In this document: piece by piece, positions 23,401 through 34,200 of the stretch
Numbering within the stretch: the first letter of the stretch is position 1
How the letters are laid out: each line of letters starts with the position of its first letter
Source: Membranipora membranacea
Taxonomy: Eukaryota; Bryozoa; Gymnolaemata; Cheilostomatida; Membraniporidae
Reading direction: 5' to 3'
DNA: 60,000 nucleotides
NCBI GenBank assembly: GCA_914767715.1
Contig: OU612073.1
Location: forward strand, 11,658,001-11,718,000
The notes under the pieces: model-generated
Database searches by the model: none
What the model was told of the DNA's origin: nothing
What the model saw: the letters and a program-made list of their open reading frames with translations, nothing else
Program-made: the position numbers and the translations under genes

Positions 23401-24822
23401 TCAGAGTTTTCTCCTCCTTGAACATGTACCTTGACAGGCAGACAACTCCAATTTACCTAAAAATAAAAGTATAATTTCTTTCATCAGGAGAAGAAAAAAC
23501 TACTGCCATGGCTAAAACACATTAAGAATCACCTATGGTACGTGGCATCACATTGTGGTGGGGACATACAGCTGCTGGTTGACATGTTCGACTCGGTCAA
23601 ATTCCATTTGACCAACACTCATGATTTTGAAGGATGCTATGATACAATTGCTCGATGCCTACATGAACCATATGACAAGTAAGTCAACAAATAAGCAATA
23701 ATGCAACTAAGAACATTGAACGTTGCCTCCTACCCCAATTCAATCCAATTCACTGTGTCAATAGTCCTTACCATGGCTAGTCTACTTTGTCAGATGTAGT
23801 AGTCCTCAAGAAGCCATTTTAAATTAAAAATAAAATAATTATATTACAGGGAGGAGCAACAAGATAGACAATGGTTACATAAGGGCAGCGAAGCACACAA
23901 AGTTCTTGTTAAAAATCTGGAGAGAGATGGCTTCACCAAATCTTTAAGAAAGCTGGAGAGATCAATCCATACAGGTAACAAAGCACTAAACAGTACATCT
24001 TCTGTCGGCAGGATATAAATTTGTGATCAAAGGCAAGCAGACAATCCCACAGCTCTATGTGCTTAAATTTGTCAATAACCTGCTTTCTGGCATTTGACTC
24101 TCATACCTAGGAGTTTTAACATTTATGTTACACTTTGTTATATTCTCTACACAGGTTCTCTAGAGAATATAAATAGCGTGACAAACAAATACGCACCTAA
24201 GAGATTGGATTTTGAGCTCCCGTCGTTTCAGGGCAGAGTCAGATTAGCGGTGATGGATCACAATGAGAATGTCGGCAGACCAGTACTTCTAGGTGAGAGA
24301 ACAATCCTATGAATTAAAAAGGATTGAAATCAAATAAGACTGCAGTGTATGTGCATGGCATCTGCCACCAAACATCAATAAAAATATGAGTTCAATAAAA
24401 ACACACATAGCATTCTTTCTTATTACTTCACTTTAGATGAGAACAATCAGGAAAAGGTGAAAGGATACTGGTCGAAAATGTCGAAAGAGTGGAGGTGTGC
24501 TGCTAAGTATGCAAAGAAGACACAGGAGTTTAGGGACGTCGTAAAAGCAGCAGTACTACAAGCTTCAGTAGCGCCAACTGTCAAAAAAAGACCAGTAGGT
24601 TGAATTCAAAATAATGAATTGTAGCTTTAATATTTTAGCCATGAACTTTTATCACAGTTCAACTTGGTGCAGCGCCATCCCTATGGCCTAACAATACCCA
24701 ATACATAATATGTATTCACAACTTTATTACAGGACACACAGAGCGCACACCCAACTAGAGTACCCAAACCCTCAAACCAGGAGTTGAAGGATCGACACAT
24801 TACTAGGTTGACTAAAAAGTGA
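20426..24822 (+). CDS. THAP zinc finger plus transposase-like protein (domesticated or intact transposon)
   Basis: Twelve exons join in frame to 647 residues: 20426-20680, 21537-21699, 21938-22250, 22462-22625, 22724-22809, 23000-23150, 23249-23358, 23488-23678, 23850-23974, 24155-24292, 24437-24594 and 24733-24822. Exon 1 is a THAP-type C2CH finger (C5, C8, C49, H52, with W31 between). Exon 2 encodes a low-complexity acidic/Pro linker. Residues about 185-212 carry two CPxC pairs (CPVC, CPSC), probably a zinc ribbon. Then come GDGRFDSPGHSARYC (D307), ATDGH (D374), HQLDVWH (395-398), NHLWYVASHCGG and RLAVMDHNEN, the conserved blocks of THAP-headed cut-and-paste transposases that I associate with the Kolobok group. 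The frame is fully open and the acidic candidates are kept, so it may be active or co-opted. I did not find terminal inverted repeats. It faces the P2X7-tail-like gene. Confidence 0.85.
21071..21104. repeat. perfect 14 bp hairpin in intron 1 of the THAP gene
   Basis: CAGGGAGTTTGGGA and TCCCAAACTCCCTG are perfect reverse complements around TATAGG. GGGAGTTTGGGACA recurs alone near 21209, and a relative (AGAGTTTGGGACA) lies near 11377. Confidence 0.85.
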
Positions 24823-24954
24823 AGCCAGCCATCCATCATTCAGGAAACTAAATAGCAACAGCGTCTTTGCCTGTACAGTGCTGCGTTTGTATTGTTGACA
24901 GAAATATATTATAGAGCAGTACTCACCTCATTTTACTTTGTCTGTTGTTATAAC

Positions 24955-26300
24955 CATCACCTACAAACATACAATAGTAGAAAACACAGAGTAAATTGTA
25001 GTGAGATGATTTTACAACTAAATTACATGACACTACATTATAATTTTTGTCATATTACTATATGGTTTCAGACTATACCTAATACTGTTTCTTATATAGT
25101 TACGTATTCTGTTTATATGAGATAAAAAATTAAATAACTTCGGTCCAACTTTGACCGTAGTGTAAATATGTCACAAAATTGTTATTCTGATGCACAATAT
25201 TGGACAGACAAATGATCCAAAAGCTTGTGGACAGAAGAGAGCATTTAACTTCCGATTAAAACTATTGATTTTCAGTTCACTACCCAAACAGCTTCAATGT
25301 CAGTACCGATTACACAATCATCTTTGTAGTAGTGTGGTGGGAGCTCACAACACTCTCTAGGGCTGGCCAAAACTCAGATGGACCAGAGTTTTGGCTTTAC
25401 TTGGTGGGGGAAAACTGATAAATAAATCAAAGAGTTACATGGATTACATCTCCTCAGGATATATAGTGGGGTCTTTCAACTATAATGAACATTGCTTTTC
25501 AAAGCAAATTTTCACTATCACATTGTAAGAGCCATCTGTGGATGGGTTTGGTTACACTAACATGCATAGTTGCGTTTTGTGGTTAAAGGTATTCTTCTCA
25601 ATCTTGGAGATCAACAAGCGCACGTACAACGTCAGCAACGATATGTTGAAATCATCTGTAATTCTCATCCGCACTCTGGTACCGCCTCCTGAGATGTTTT
25701 ATTACACATAGTGGGATCGCTATCCTGTCGTCATCACCTACAAACATACAATAGTAAAGCAATGAGTAAATTGCAGTGATAAGATGACATTTTACAACTG
25801 AATTACATGGCACTACTATATAGTTACGTATTGTTTGAGTTAAGAAATTCTGTTTTTATGAGAAATGAAAATAAATAAATTGAGTCCAACCATGACCGTA
25901 GTGTAAATGTGTCACAAAATTGTTATTCTGATGCACAATATTGGACAGACAAATGATTCAAAAAGCTTGTGGACAGAAGAGATCATTTAACTTCCGATTT
26001 AAACTTTTGATTATCAGTTAACTACCCAAACAACTTCCATGTCTGTACCGATTACGATTAAACTATCATCTTTGTAGTAGAGTGGTGGGTCGGATTGTAA
26101 GAGCCATTTGTGGATGGTTTTGGTAACACTTACATGCATGGTTGCATTTTGTGATATTCTTCTTAATCTTGGAGATCAGCAAGCGCGCATACAACATCAG
26201 TCAAATCTCCAGCAACGCTAGGTTGAAAGCCTCTGTAATTCTCATTCGCACTCTGGTAACGCCTCCTGAGATGTTTTACTACACATAGTGGGATCGCCCT
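24955..26300. repeat. tandem duplication, two units of about 0.6-0.8 kb
   Basis: Unit 1 (about 24955-25735) and unit 2 (about 25738-26300) share long blocks in the same order: CTACAAACATACAATAGTA at the start, GACCGTAGTGTAAATRTGTC, CACAATATTGGACAGACAAA, ATCTTTGTAGTAG and GGAGATCARCAAGCGC. Unit 2 contains the 3' end of the P2X7-tail-like gene; unit 1 contains a broken copy of that end. The units differ by small indels and by extra sequence in unit 1 around 25330-25530. Confidence 0.85.
25598..25720 (-). pseudogene. truncated duplicate of the P2X7-tail-like gene 3' end
   Basis: On the minus strand this encodes AIPLCVIKHLRRRYQSADEN, then a stop codon where the intact gene has Gly (YRG becomes YR-stop), then a short C-terminal stretch ending VDLQD. 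It matches the last about 45 residues of the gene at 26163-26738 and lies in unit 1 of the tandem duplication. The premature stop and missing 5' part make it a pseudogene fragment. Confidence 0.85.
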
Positions 26301-26738
26301 TCTACAGCCCTTGCCCAGATGACCATGGACAAACTCTACATAGTTCTGGTAGCCATGAAAACGATGATTCTCCGGAGTCATCCTTGAGAAAGCTAGCATG
26401 TCAGATCTTTTGTGCCAGAAATCTCTCTGAGCCTTTCTCCAAGCAAGTTTAATTGAGGAGTCAGTAATTGCATCATGGATCATTTCCAGCTGGAGAATAC
26501 ATTTACTGGTAGAGTTAGGTTCAATAAGCTTTATGTCTCTTGAGCAATAGTGCACAATAGTAGCAGCATGATGAGGTAAGGATGTTTCTGATGAAGCAGC
26601 ATAATTTCTATTATTATTATCCATCGGCTCGAGATCAGAGCAGTCACTATCTGCATGAAATTCTTCTTCTTGAGCCCTATCACCATCCAAAGAGCGTTTC
26701 CTTCTTGGCTCAAAGGCATATGGTACTGGTTCAGACAT
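26163..26738 (-). CDS. protein with P2X7 C-tail-like (ballast) domain
   Basis: A single exon encodes 191 residues from the ATG at 26738. An upstream in-frame start at 26903 would add 55 residues of poor quality, so I chose the inner one, which begins MSEPVPYAFEPRRKR. Residues about 1-65 are basic then acidic and probably disordered. Residues about 75-175 contain CILQLEMIHDAI, FHGYQNYVEFVHGHLGKG and CRRAIPLCVVKHLRRRY ending in NYRGFQ, the pattern of the C-terminal cytoplasmic domain of P2X7 receptors and the free-standing proteins related to it (xxAYxxFxxW ... R-x-IPSCV ... IRxxFP ... YxGF). The cysteine cluster that binds zinc in that domain is largely missing upstream. No channel segment or membrane helix is present. 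The gene converges on the THAP gene, and its 3' end was duplicated downstream. Confidence 0.68.
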   Translation of the reverse strand: MSEPVPYAFEPRRKRSLDGDRAQEEEFHADSDCSDLEPMDNNNRNYAASSETSLPHHAATIVHYCSRDIKLIEPNSTSKCILQLEMIHDAITDSSIKLAWRKAQRDFWHKRSDMLAFSRMTPENHRFHGYQNYVEFVHGHLGKGCRRAIPLCVVKHLRRRYQSANENYRGFQPSVAGDLTDVVCALADLQD

Positions 26739-26903
26739 CTTGTATTGAAGTTGGAGCAGTAGAGTAGTTGAAATAGTCAATGATTTATGGAGCAATACAA
26801 AAGCAGTTTCCACATGGACGATGGCTGATTTGAAAGGGAAGTGTATAATCTCAAATAAACTGATTTTTAGATTTTCATGTTTTCTTTTTTGATAAATAAT
26901 CAC

Positions 26904-28226
26904 TTTGAAGTTTAGATAAATATAAATGTGTGAGAAAATATAAATAATAATAACCCTGAAGAGATCTAAGTGAAATAATTAAGAACTCTATTAGTTTTTA
27001 TTTGAGAGTCTTTGGGAGTTGTAGCTAATCTAGGTTTTTCTGTTTGTTTACTTCCCTTGGGGGCAGGTGTGATTTAGCCCCCCCATCAGTGATTAGAGTG
27101 GTGATTCATGGTGCATATAGTGGCTAGTTCACTACATATGTGTATAGAAGATCCTCAATGAGTTTCATTGGCAAGAGAATTGTTGTTGAGTTCTACTGGT
27201 AATATTCATTGCTTTGCGGTTTGCTGCCTCAGATGCAGCTCCATGTATTAAAAAATGATCATAATTACTCCATTGATATGGATTCTATGAACAAATAATG
27301 TTGTTTTGTTATAATGCGCTGACATAACTAGAATTTGGGGGGGGGGCATGGACAGTTTTGCATGAGTTGTGTGTGTATTAGGCCTTTAACAGCTTTTTTT
27401 CTGGAAGTCTTTTTGACTTGTCATCCTACATTGTTTTTATTTATTTCATGTTCTTATATTATTTAGTATAACTAACTAGCGCAAAAAACTGACCAAATAA
27501 AACAAACCAAACAATTGATCTTCCTCGTGGTTGATCAAATGTTTGAATTATTTGAAGATTCTGTTTCCTGCTGCACATATAGCTACCAAATTCAGTAGTA
27601 GATACCATGATGAAGCATTCTTTGAGGCATTCAACTCATGGGCATCGAGCATACAGATAATGTGAAATAATATTATATTATTGTGAATAACTTGTTTTGT
27701 TTGTTGTCCATTGTTTGCAATTAGAAAAAAAAAGCATCTGTTTGCTGAGCAGTTTTTAAAACTTCCTGGCATTACCGTGTGTCCATTGTTAGGGAGCTAA
27801 CAATTGTCAAAGAAAGCACATTTATGGCATGTAGTCGACTTTTTGTTCATGAAACAAACTTTATGAAGGCGATCTCTCACTAACTAAGGCCAGCTGAAGG
27901 GCAGCTGTTATCAAGGAGTTCCTCCTTGCTGTTTTCATGCAAAATAAAAATCAAATGTCACAAGATTTAGAAAAACTTATCAAACTCATATAAAACTTTG
28001 TACAAATGTAGTTTAAAACTTTACCATTGAGTTGTATAATAAGCAGTTTCTAGTACTGTTTCTTCCTTGAGGTTTTTTGTGGCTTATTGGACCATGTCTT
28101 ATGATAACTGCCATATTCTAAATAAGGTGCTGTATATAGCTGCAGTATTTGTTTGTACCTCACAACTGACACATTAACATCTACATTATTGTAAGAGTAG
28201 CCAGCCAACTCGTGCAACCCGATATA
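26904..28226. other. intergenic, no supported gene
   Basis: AT-rich DNA upstream of the P2X7-tail-like gene and downstream of ATM copy A. A ten-G run at about 27341-27350 and a seven-C run near 27078 are the only compositional oddities I noticed. Confidence 0.45.
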
Positions 28227-31200
28227 TCACAGATATGGCTGCCAGCCAACAAACATCTTACACAGATTCTGATGGTCTGTAGCCTGCTGCATGAGGTATT
28301 CCACCTGTCCGCTGATACTTAGCTGAGAGTTTAACTCGTAACCTCTCAGCTTATGTCTGATTGTTAGAAGCGCTGACTCTGCCTGCTGATGTTTGTTTGT
28401 GTCGTGATTCTCTCGCTCTATTATAGACACATCTCCTCCAGCTAAAGTTCCTGGCTGGGTTCCTAAAATTGATATAATCATGGCACTTTAGAACAAGATA
28501 AAATGAATTCATTTGTAATTTTTTACCATTTTGTACTGTACCAACCACAAGTAAACATACACCTAGTCATTGTGTCAGCAGTATGAGCGACTCGGCTCAG
28601 ACGGTTAGAGTGCCTGTCTTCAAACACGTATTTGTTGAAGGTTAACGAGTTTGCACCACACGCAGCCCACTGTCATCTGAGCTTGGTGAATCCAAGCGGT
28701 GAGCTTATACTTGCCTGCATCTGAGAGCAACTTAAGCAGTCATTGCAAACCGGTTTGCAATGACTGCTCAAGGTAAGGCACACATATATTGCTGACTTTC
28801 TATGTACACATATGCTGCTGCCAAGTTTTTAGGATATTGTGAGTGATAGAAGCATTATGAAGAAAGGTATTTTGAATCGTCTGGCCGTGTCAACTGGGAG
28901 GCATTAATATGTAATTATTGTTACGCCGAAAATGAATAATATATAATTTCATACAAATAAAATGAGCTTGTATCAACCATTCCCACCTGGTTTACAGAAT
29001 GATAGTAGCTAATGAAACCAATGAACTAAACCTCCAGGAAGAACAACTCATAGTTAAGCTGGCTGCTGATTGGCTAATTCCGAAAAATTGAAAAATGATG
29101 TGCATGCATAAATAATGGTCACTTGAAATTAGAGAGTGATCAGTACAAAATGAAATTGCAATCACTAGGAGTAATTGTTTATGATGAAACATGGTTATGA
29201 GGGATAATAGGAGTCATACCTTCAACTGCCTGTCCAACATTCCATGATTTAGAGTCAGATGACACATTCCTCAGCATATCTTGCTTGTATATGCTGATTT
29301 AATGAGTTTTTCATCATTTTACAATCAAAATGTGAATGTTCAATGTATTTACCTGCAAGGTATATGTTCTTTGCAATATAGCCCATAGCCACATGTTTTT
29401 ACATTGATCAATTATGGGTTCTGCATAGAGATTCCAGGATTTATAGAGTGGAAAATTAACATTTTAATGACTTTTCTCTGCATTATTTTTGAGGTTTAAG
29501 CATTGTATATCTGCAAAGGATGGCACCTCAAATGTCAATGAGCATCTTCTCTATAGTTCCATGTCTCAGTTTAGTGAAATAAACCATCAGTTATGAGAAT
29601 ATTTGGTGTCAACACCATGGCCATCAAGCCTCATCACTAAGCATATTCACAGAATTGCGGTTATTTTCTAGTGAGTCAGTGTATTCAGTGTAACCCACCC
29701 CTAATTGCTACAAAAGAACTTGGGCTATCATGGAGTTATGTTTCCAATTTAGTGTGTTTTTGAGAGGACAACTCTGAACCAACTGCACACACCTCAATTG
29801 GTCATGTGACTGCAGTTGTTCTTCCTGGAGGTTTAGTTCATTGATGAAACTATGATGGAAATTTGAGATTGATGGTACTGTAAAATCTACATATTGTGCC
29901 TCATATTCCCAGAACACTAACCTGGTATATTACTCTCATTGACAGCAGCCGATTGTACTGTATTATCCAGACCACGTGCCTGGTTCTTCTGTATTTGGTC
30001 TTGTTTCTCAGCAGATAGTGTCCAGTCTAACAAGGGGTCGTCTATCAGGACTTGTAGTATCGTGTTGATCACTTTTTCTGAGCCTCTAAGAACCCGCAGA
30101 GTTTTCTCGCATGACCTTCAAATGTATTTTGGAGTAATATTATACCGGTGTTATAAATGTACTAAAAGTAGTTTTATTTAGTTTTGTGTCTACAAATATG
30201 GTCCCAGGCAGCCAGCGAACGAAACATAGGTGACATGATCAGATGGTAGAAGACTAGAGTGTGGCACAAAGTTAAGATTTTTCTTGATTAATAAAGGTAA
30301 TTCAATCTATGGACAAAACTTAGCGCTCAAATTACTATTTTGAAACTGACTTGATACCCTTACTTCAAACAATCCTTACTTTCAGTTACTACATGCTGCT
30401 GAGAAAGTGTGATTGTTGGTGTTGTGACTCCTAACAATGGGCCTGTCTAAAAGTGTGTTAGAGGAAACATCCAAACTTAAGTGGGGGCTGGGGGCAACAA
30501 TGTAATGAGTTGCTGAATACTTCAAGTGGGACAACTTTAGCTTATCAGCACACCATTTTTGGTTGTTTTGAGCATATCAATCATAGCCAATCTTGCTGAT
30601 ACATCTCATCTTTCCAATGTGCCATTGACTGATGAAGAAGGCAGGTGACGAATATTATTGTCTTGTGATTGTTTCAATATTAGCTTTTTATCGATTATTG
30701 CTAGCTTTGTGATTGCTTTATCCATTTAGAATCCTGAGCAGACTTCTTTTTCTATCTCACCTTTTGAATGTACCATTGACTCCAGTAGGTCCGAACCCAT
30801 CTACGATATCCCTCGTAAGCCTGAAAGGTATAATCTCAGGGGCACCTAGTGCTTTGCCTTGTTCGAAGGCCACCCCAAAATCAATATGTACCAGTTCTCC
30901 TGTTTGTTGATCTATCAGTATGTTATTAGTGTGTCTGTCCCCTATACCAAGTATGTACCCCACTGAAACACAAGGAATAAAGATCACAAATAGCATCGTC
31001 AGAGATCTGCATAATTATAGATAAACTCATGTTCATTTATAGTCTCGATACCCTGTGATACCGTGTGAGAAACCTAGATGCTATTCAAATTATTTGTTTA
31101 TGGTATCATCAGTCTGGGTCAACGGACTGTCTATACATATATATATATATATATATATATGGCACAGGAACATTTAAGGTCAGATGCCCTTCCTGACACC

Positions 31201-34200
31201 ACTGTGGTCCACCAGGAATCAAACACGGGGCCTCTTTGAATGAAAGACCCACGCCCTATCCATTGCACCACAACTGCATAGTCATAGCTCTGCAGCACTC
31301 ACAACTTTCCAACCGATCGATTGGCTCATTCAAATGTTTGCCTTTTCATAAAACTTGATAAAAGAAATTACAAGTATGAGTATCCATATTGTGTATGCAG
31401 GCTCTGACTGTAACGTCATGTATGATGTCGGCAGAAAGCAACCCCTTACCATTGTAAGGTAGAATGTCTACAAATTACATTGCTGCTGTGCTGTTGTCAA
31501 TTCGTCTATATAAGACAATGTTGCAGGTATTTTAAATACAAAATTCAATGATGAAAAAAATGCAATGTTTAAAAGTATCCCATAATGCAATATTTTGGAA
31601 TTCCCAGTTTGATAAGTTTATTGATAACCTTAGACAACGTTGACCTGATCCTTCTGAGATTTCAAAGTTGATGTTGCATTGTGACAGACTACAGACTACA
31701 GATTAAAGATTTATTTATAATCCACTGTTGAAATACCCTGCGGTATTAAATAAAACAGTTGGTGAGCTCCGGTTAAAAATAAATTTGGATATCATAAAAT
31801 TTTGTAGCACCATCAAGGACAATGTCATTGGGTTAACATATAATTCACGTACCCATAGATGTGACAGCCACACTTTTGCTGTAGTTCTCCCGAGCTTGTA
31901 ACCATAGATGTGGTTCTCTAAACTTCTCTAAGAAGAAATGTCTCATCACAGGCTTTAGGTTCTCACAGATCTGATTGTATGTAGACAGGTATTCTTTGTC
32001 TGATACAGGTCGGTCGCGCTTAGCTAACTTACCCTGTAAATGCAAAATTCAAAACATTTTCTTATTCGGTAGACAATATCATCGCGGTAGGATGTTTTAC
32101 ATAACGTGCCACAAAAATTAAGGCAATATGTTGAGCATAGACATTCATTATTATCAGAGGAGTGTACACTATAATCGTACTCGTACTTATGGTAAATGCA
32201 GTACACAAGTACTTTACTTTATTTTGGTCACTGTAGGGACAACTCTTCTGTTAGAAATTATAAAGTTGGCAATAAAAAGTAAAAGAGTAACGGGCAAGAT
32301 CACAACTAGTAGCTTTGTAGCTTCGAAAACAATAAAAAAAAGATGTGAGCTTTTATTATACAGCCCTATCTTATTGGCATTGGAAGTCAAGGGATTGTGT
32401 TTCTGTTTCAAACAGCTGTCTACAAACCTTTGACGCGACAATATGTAGAAAAACTTGGCCCTGAACACGACAGGATACAAGATGTAAATACAAAATAAAG
32501 ATTCAGAACATATCAATGATAACTGAATCCCTGGTATTGTTTAGATTTTCAGCTTTTTGACTCCTCTCGATTCTTAGGGCATTGGGAGTAAGAGCAGATA
32601 TCATTCTTATAGCGTTATTATTCGTTTTGAGCAATTTACTATTTATTACACAATATATATGAATGCTGGTGGATTTAGCAAGTCCTGTGACTATTTTCAA
32701 TAACGATATGAGAAACTTACCAGTTTAGATCTACAATCCAGAACAGACCATCCTTTAGGGTAACTATTATATCTGGGATGGGCTCCTGTTCCATCATTAC
32801 TAGTGGCTCCGAGCCATGCTCCTAGAGAAAAACCACAAAACATCATAACTGATATACCCCGTATATATTTGGATAAATCTTGTAAGTATACCCCGTCCTA
32901 CCCTACACATGTGGTCCATGTGCAATAAAATATACAGTATTCAGAGAGAACATGTTGTTTGAAAATTGCTCCTCAAACCTACCAATAGGCATTGTCCCTT
33001 CACACCATTCCAGTAGTCCAGACCTCTGACTAAGTGGTATAATCTTATATGTTCTTATACTGAGCAACCGAGCTGATTGGTCACTTCTCAGTAACTCATT
33101 GACCAATGAAAAGACTTGTTGCATGACCGCGTCCTGCCTTGTATCGTCTCTGCCCTGTAAAAATAAACAAAACTTGATGGAGAGAAAAGATGGTAGGACT
33201 TCAATAGCTAGCATGCATCTTAGAGGACACTTTTAGCTTCAGATGACATTTCATACAACATCTGAGCAAAATCATCTTTGCTCTTCTCTGGCGACCATCA
33301 TGAATTTCCGTAGCTTTGCGGCCTTGTTTTGCAGTCACCGTCTTGCTATGGGTTTGACCTGAATTTGTGTGCTCAGAATTATGTTAGATCACACAATAAA
33401 GTAAATATCCTACAATGGGGTGAACATGGGGTGATCCCGATGCCAAATTCAAATGATGTCTTGTAGGTAACTCATTTCTATAGTTCTTTTTTTGCATATA
33501 TCGAGCTCTCCACCATCTAAACACTAAAAACACTAGTAGTCTGAACCCTCCAGACCCCCTCCCCCATTTGCTCCAAAGGCATCATAGAACTCACCTTGCA
33601 CAGTTGCTTGTATCTCTTGCCATCAGATCCGATACAGACAATGATCTTAGGCTGGTTGACACCACCAGCATTCTTACATATGTTTTCATATTTGTACACT
33701 GTTGGTATATCGCTGTATTCACCTGACGGATTAGGCTACAACCAAATGGATATAATGTTTAGAAGAAAACTGACTAACTTTTTCCTCGAGAATATGTAAC
33801 GTGCATAGAAAAATGCCATCCTTAATACCAACAAAACCGCTCAAATATGTGAAGCAACACCCTTTTTTGTCTAATCAAAACAGAAAAAACTTATTTGCTC
33901 CCAAAATGCTCTTTTCTTTGAGCCAGCATATAGGGTACCAGGCCTAAGTGCTGACTTCCAATATATTGTTGAGAGTTGTGCTCCCTCAAAAGAATTTGTT
34001 GAGCGCTTCCGCATCTTTTCGATGCTGAATGTTCATGTAATCATGTTTCACAATTATATTCTGATCTTGCAAAATAACGACATATTTTGTTAGCATTCAG
34101 CAGTTGTTAAAGTTATATCAATATTTACAATTATCCTTATTAAAAAGAAACTTACAAAGGTACCAATACAAATTTGCTATGCATTAGTTTTTTTCGATTT

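Noticed and set aside
20426-26903. Terminal inverted repeats enclosing the THAP and P2X7-tail-like genes as one transposon
   Set aside because: I compared the flanks by eye and saw no matching ends; a systematic search is needed before claiming one unit.
30713-30910. Plus-strand open frame, also at 47105-47302
   Set aside because: It is the antisense shadow of the ATM kinase exon that encodes GDRHTNN and HIDFG.
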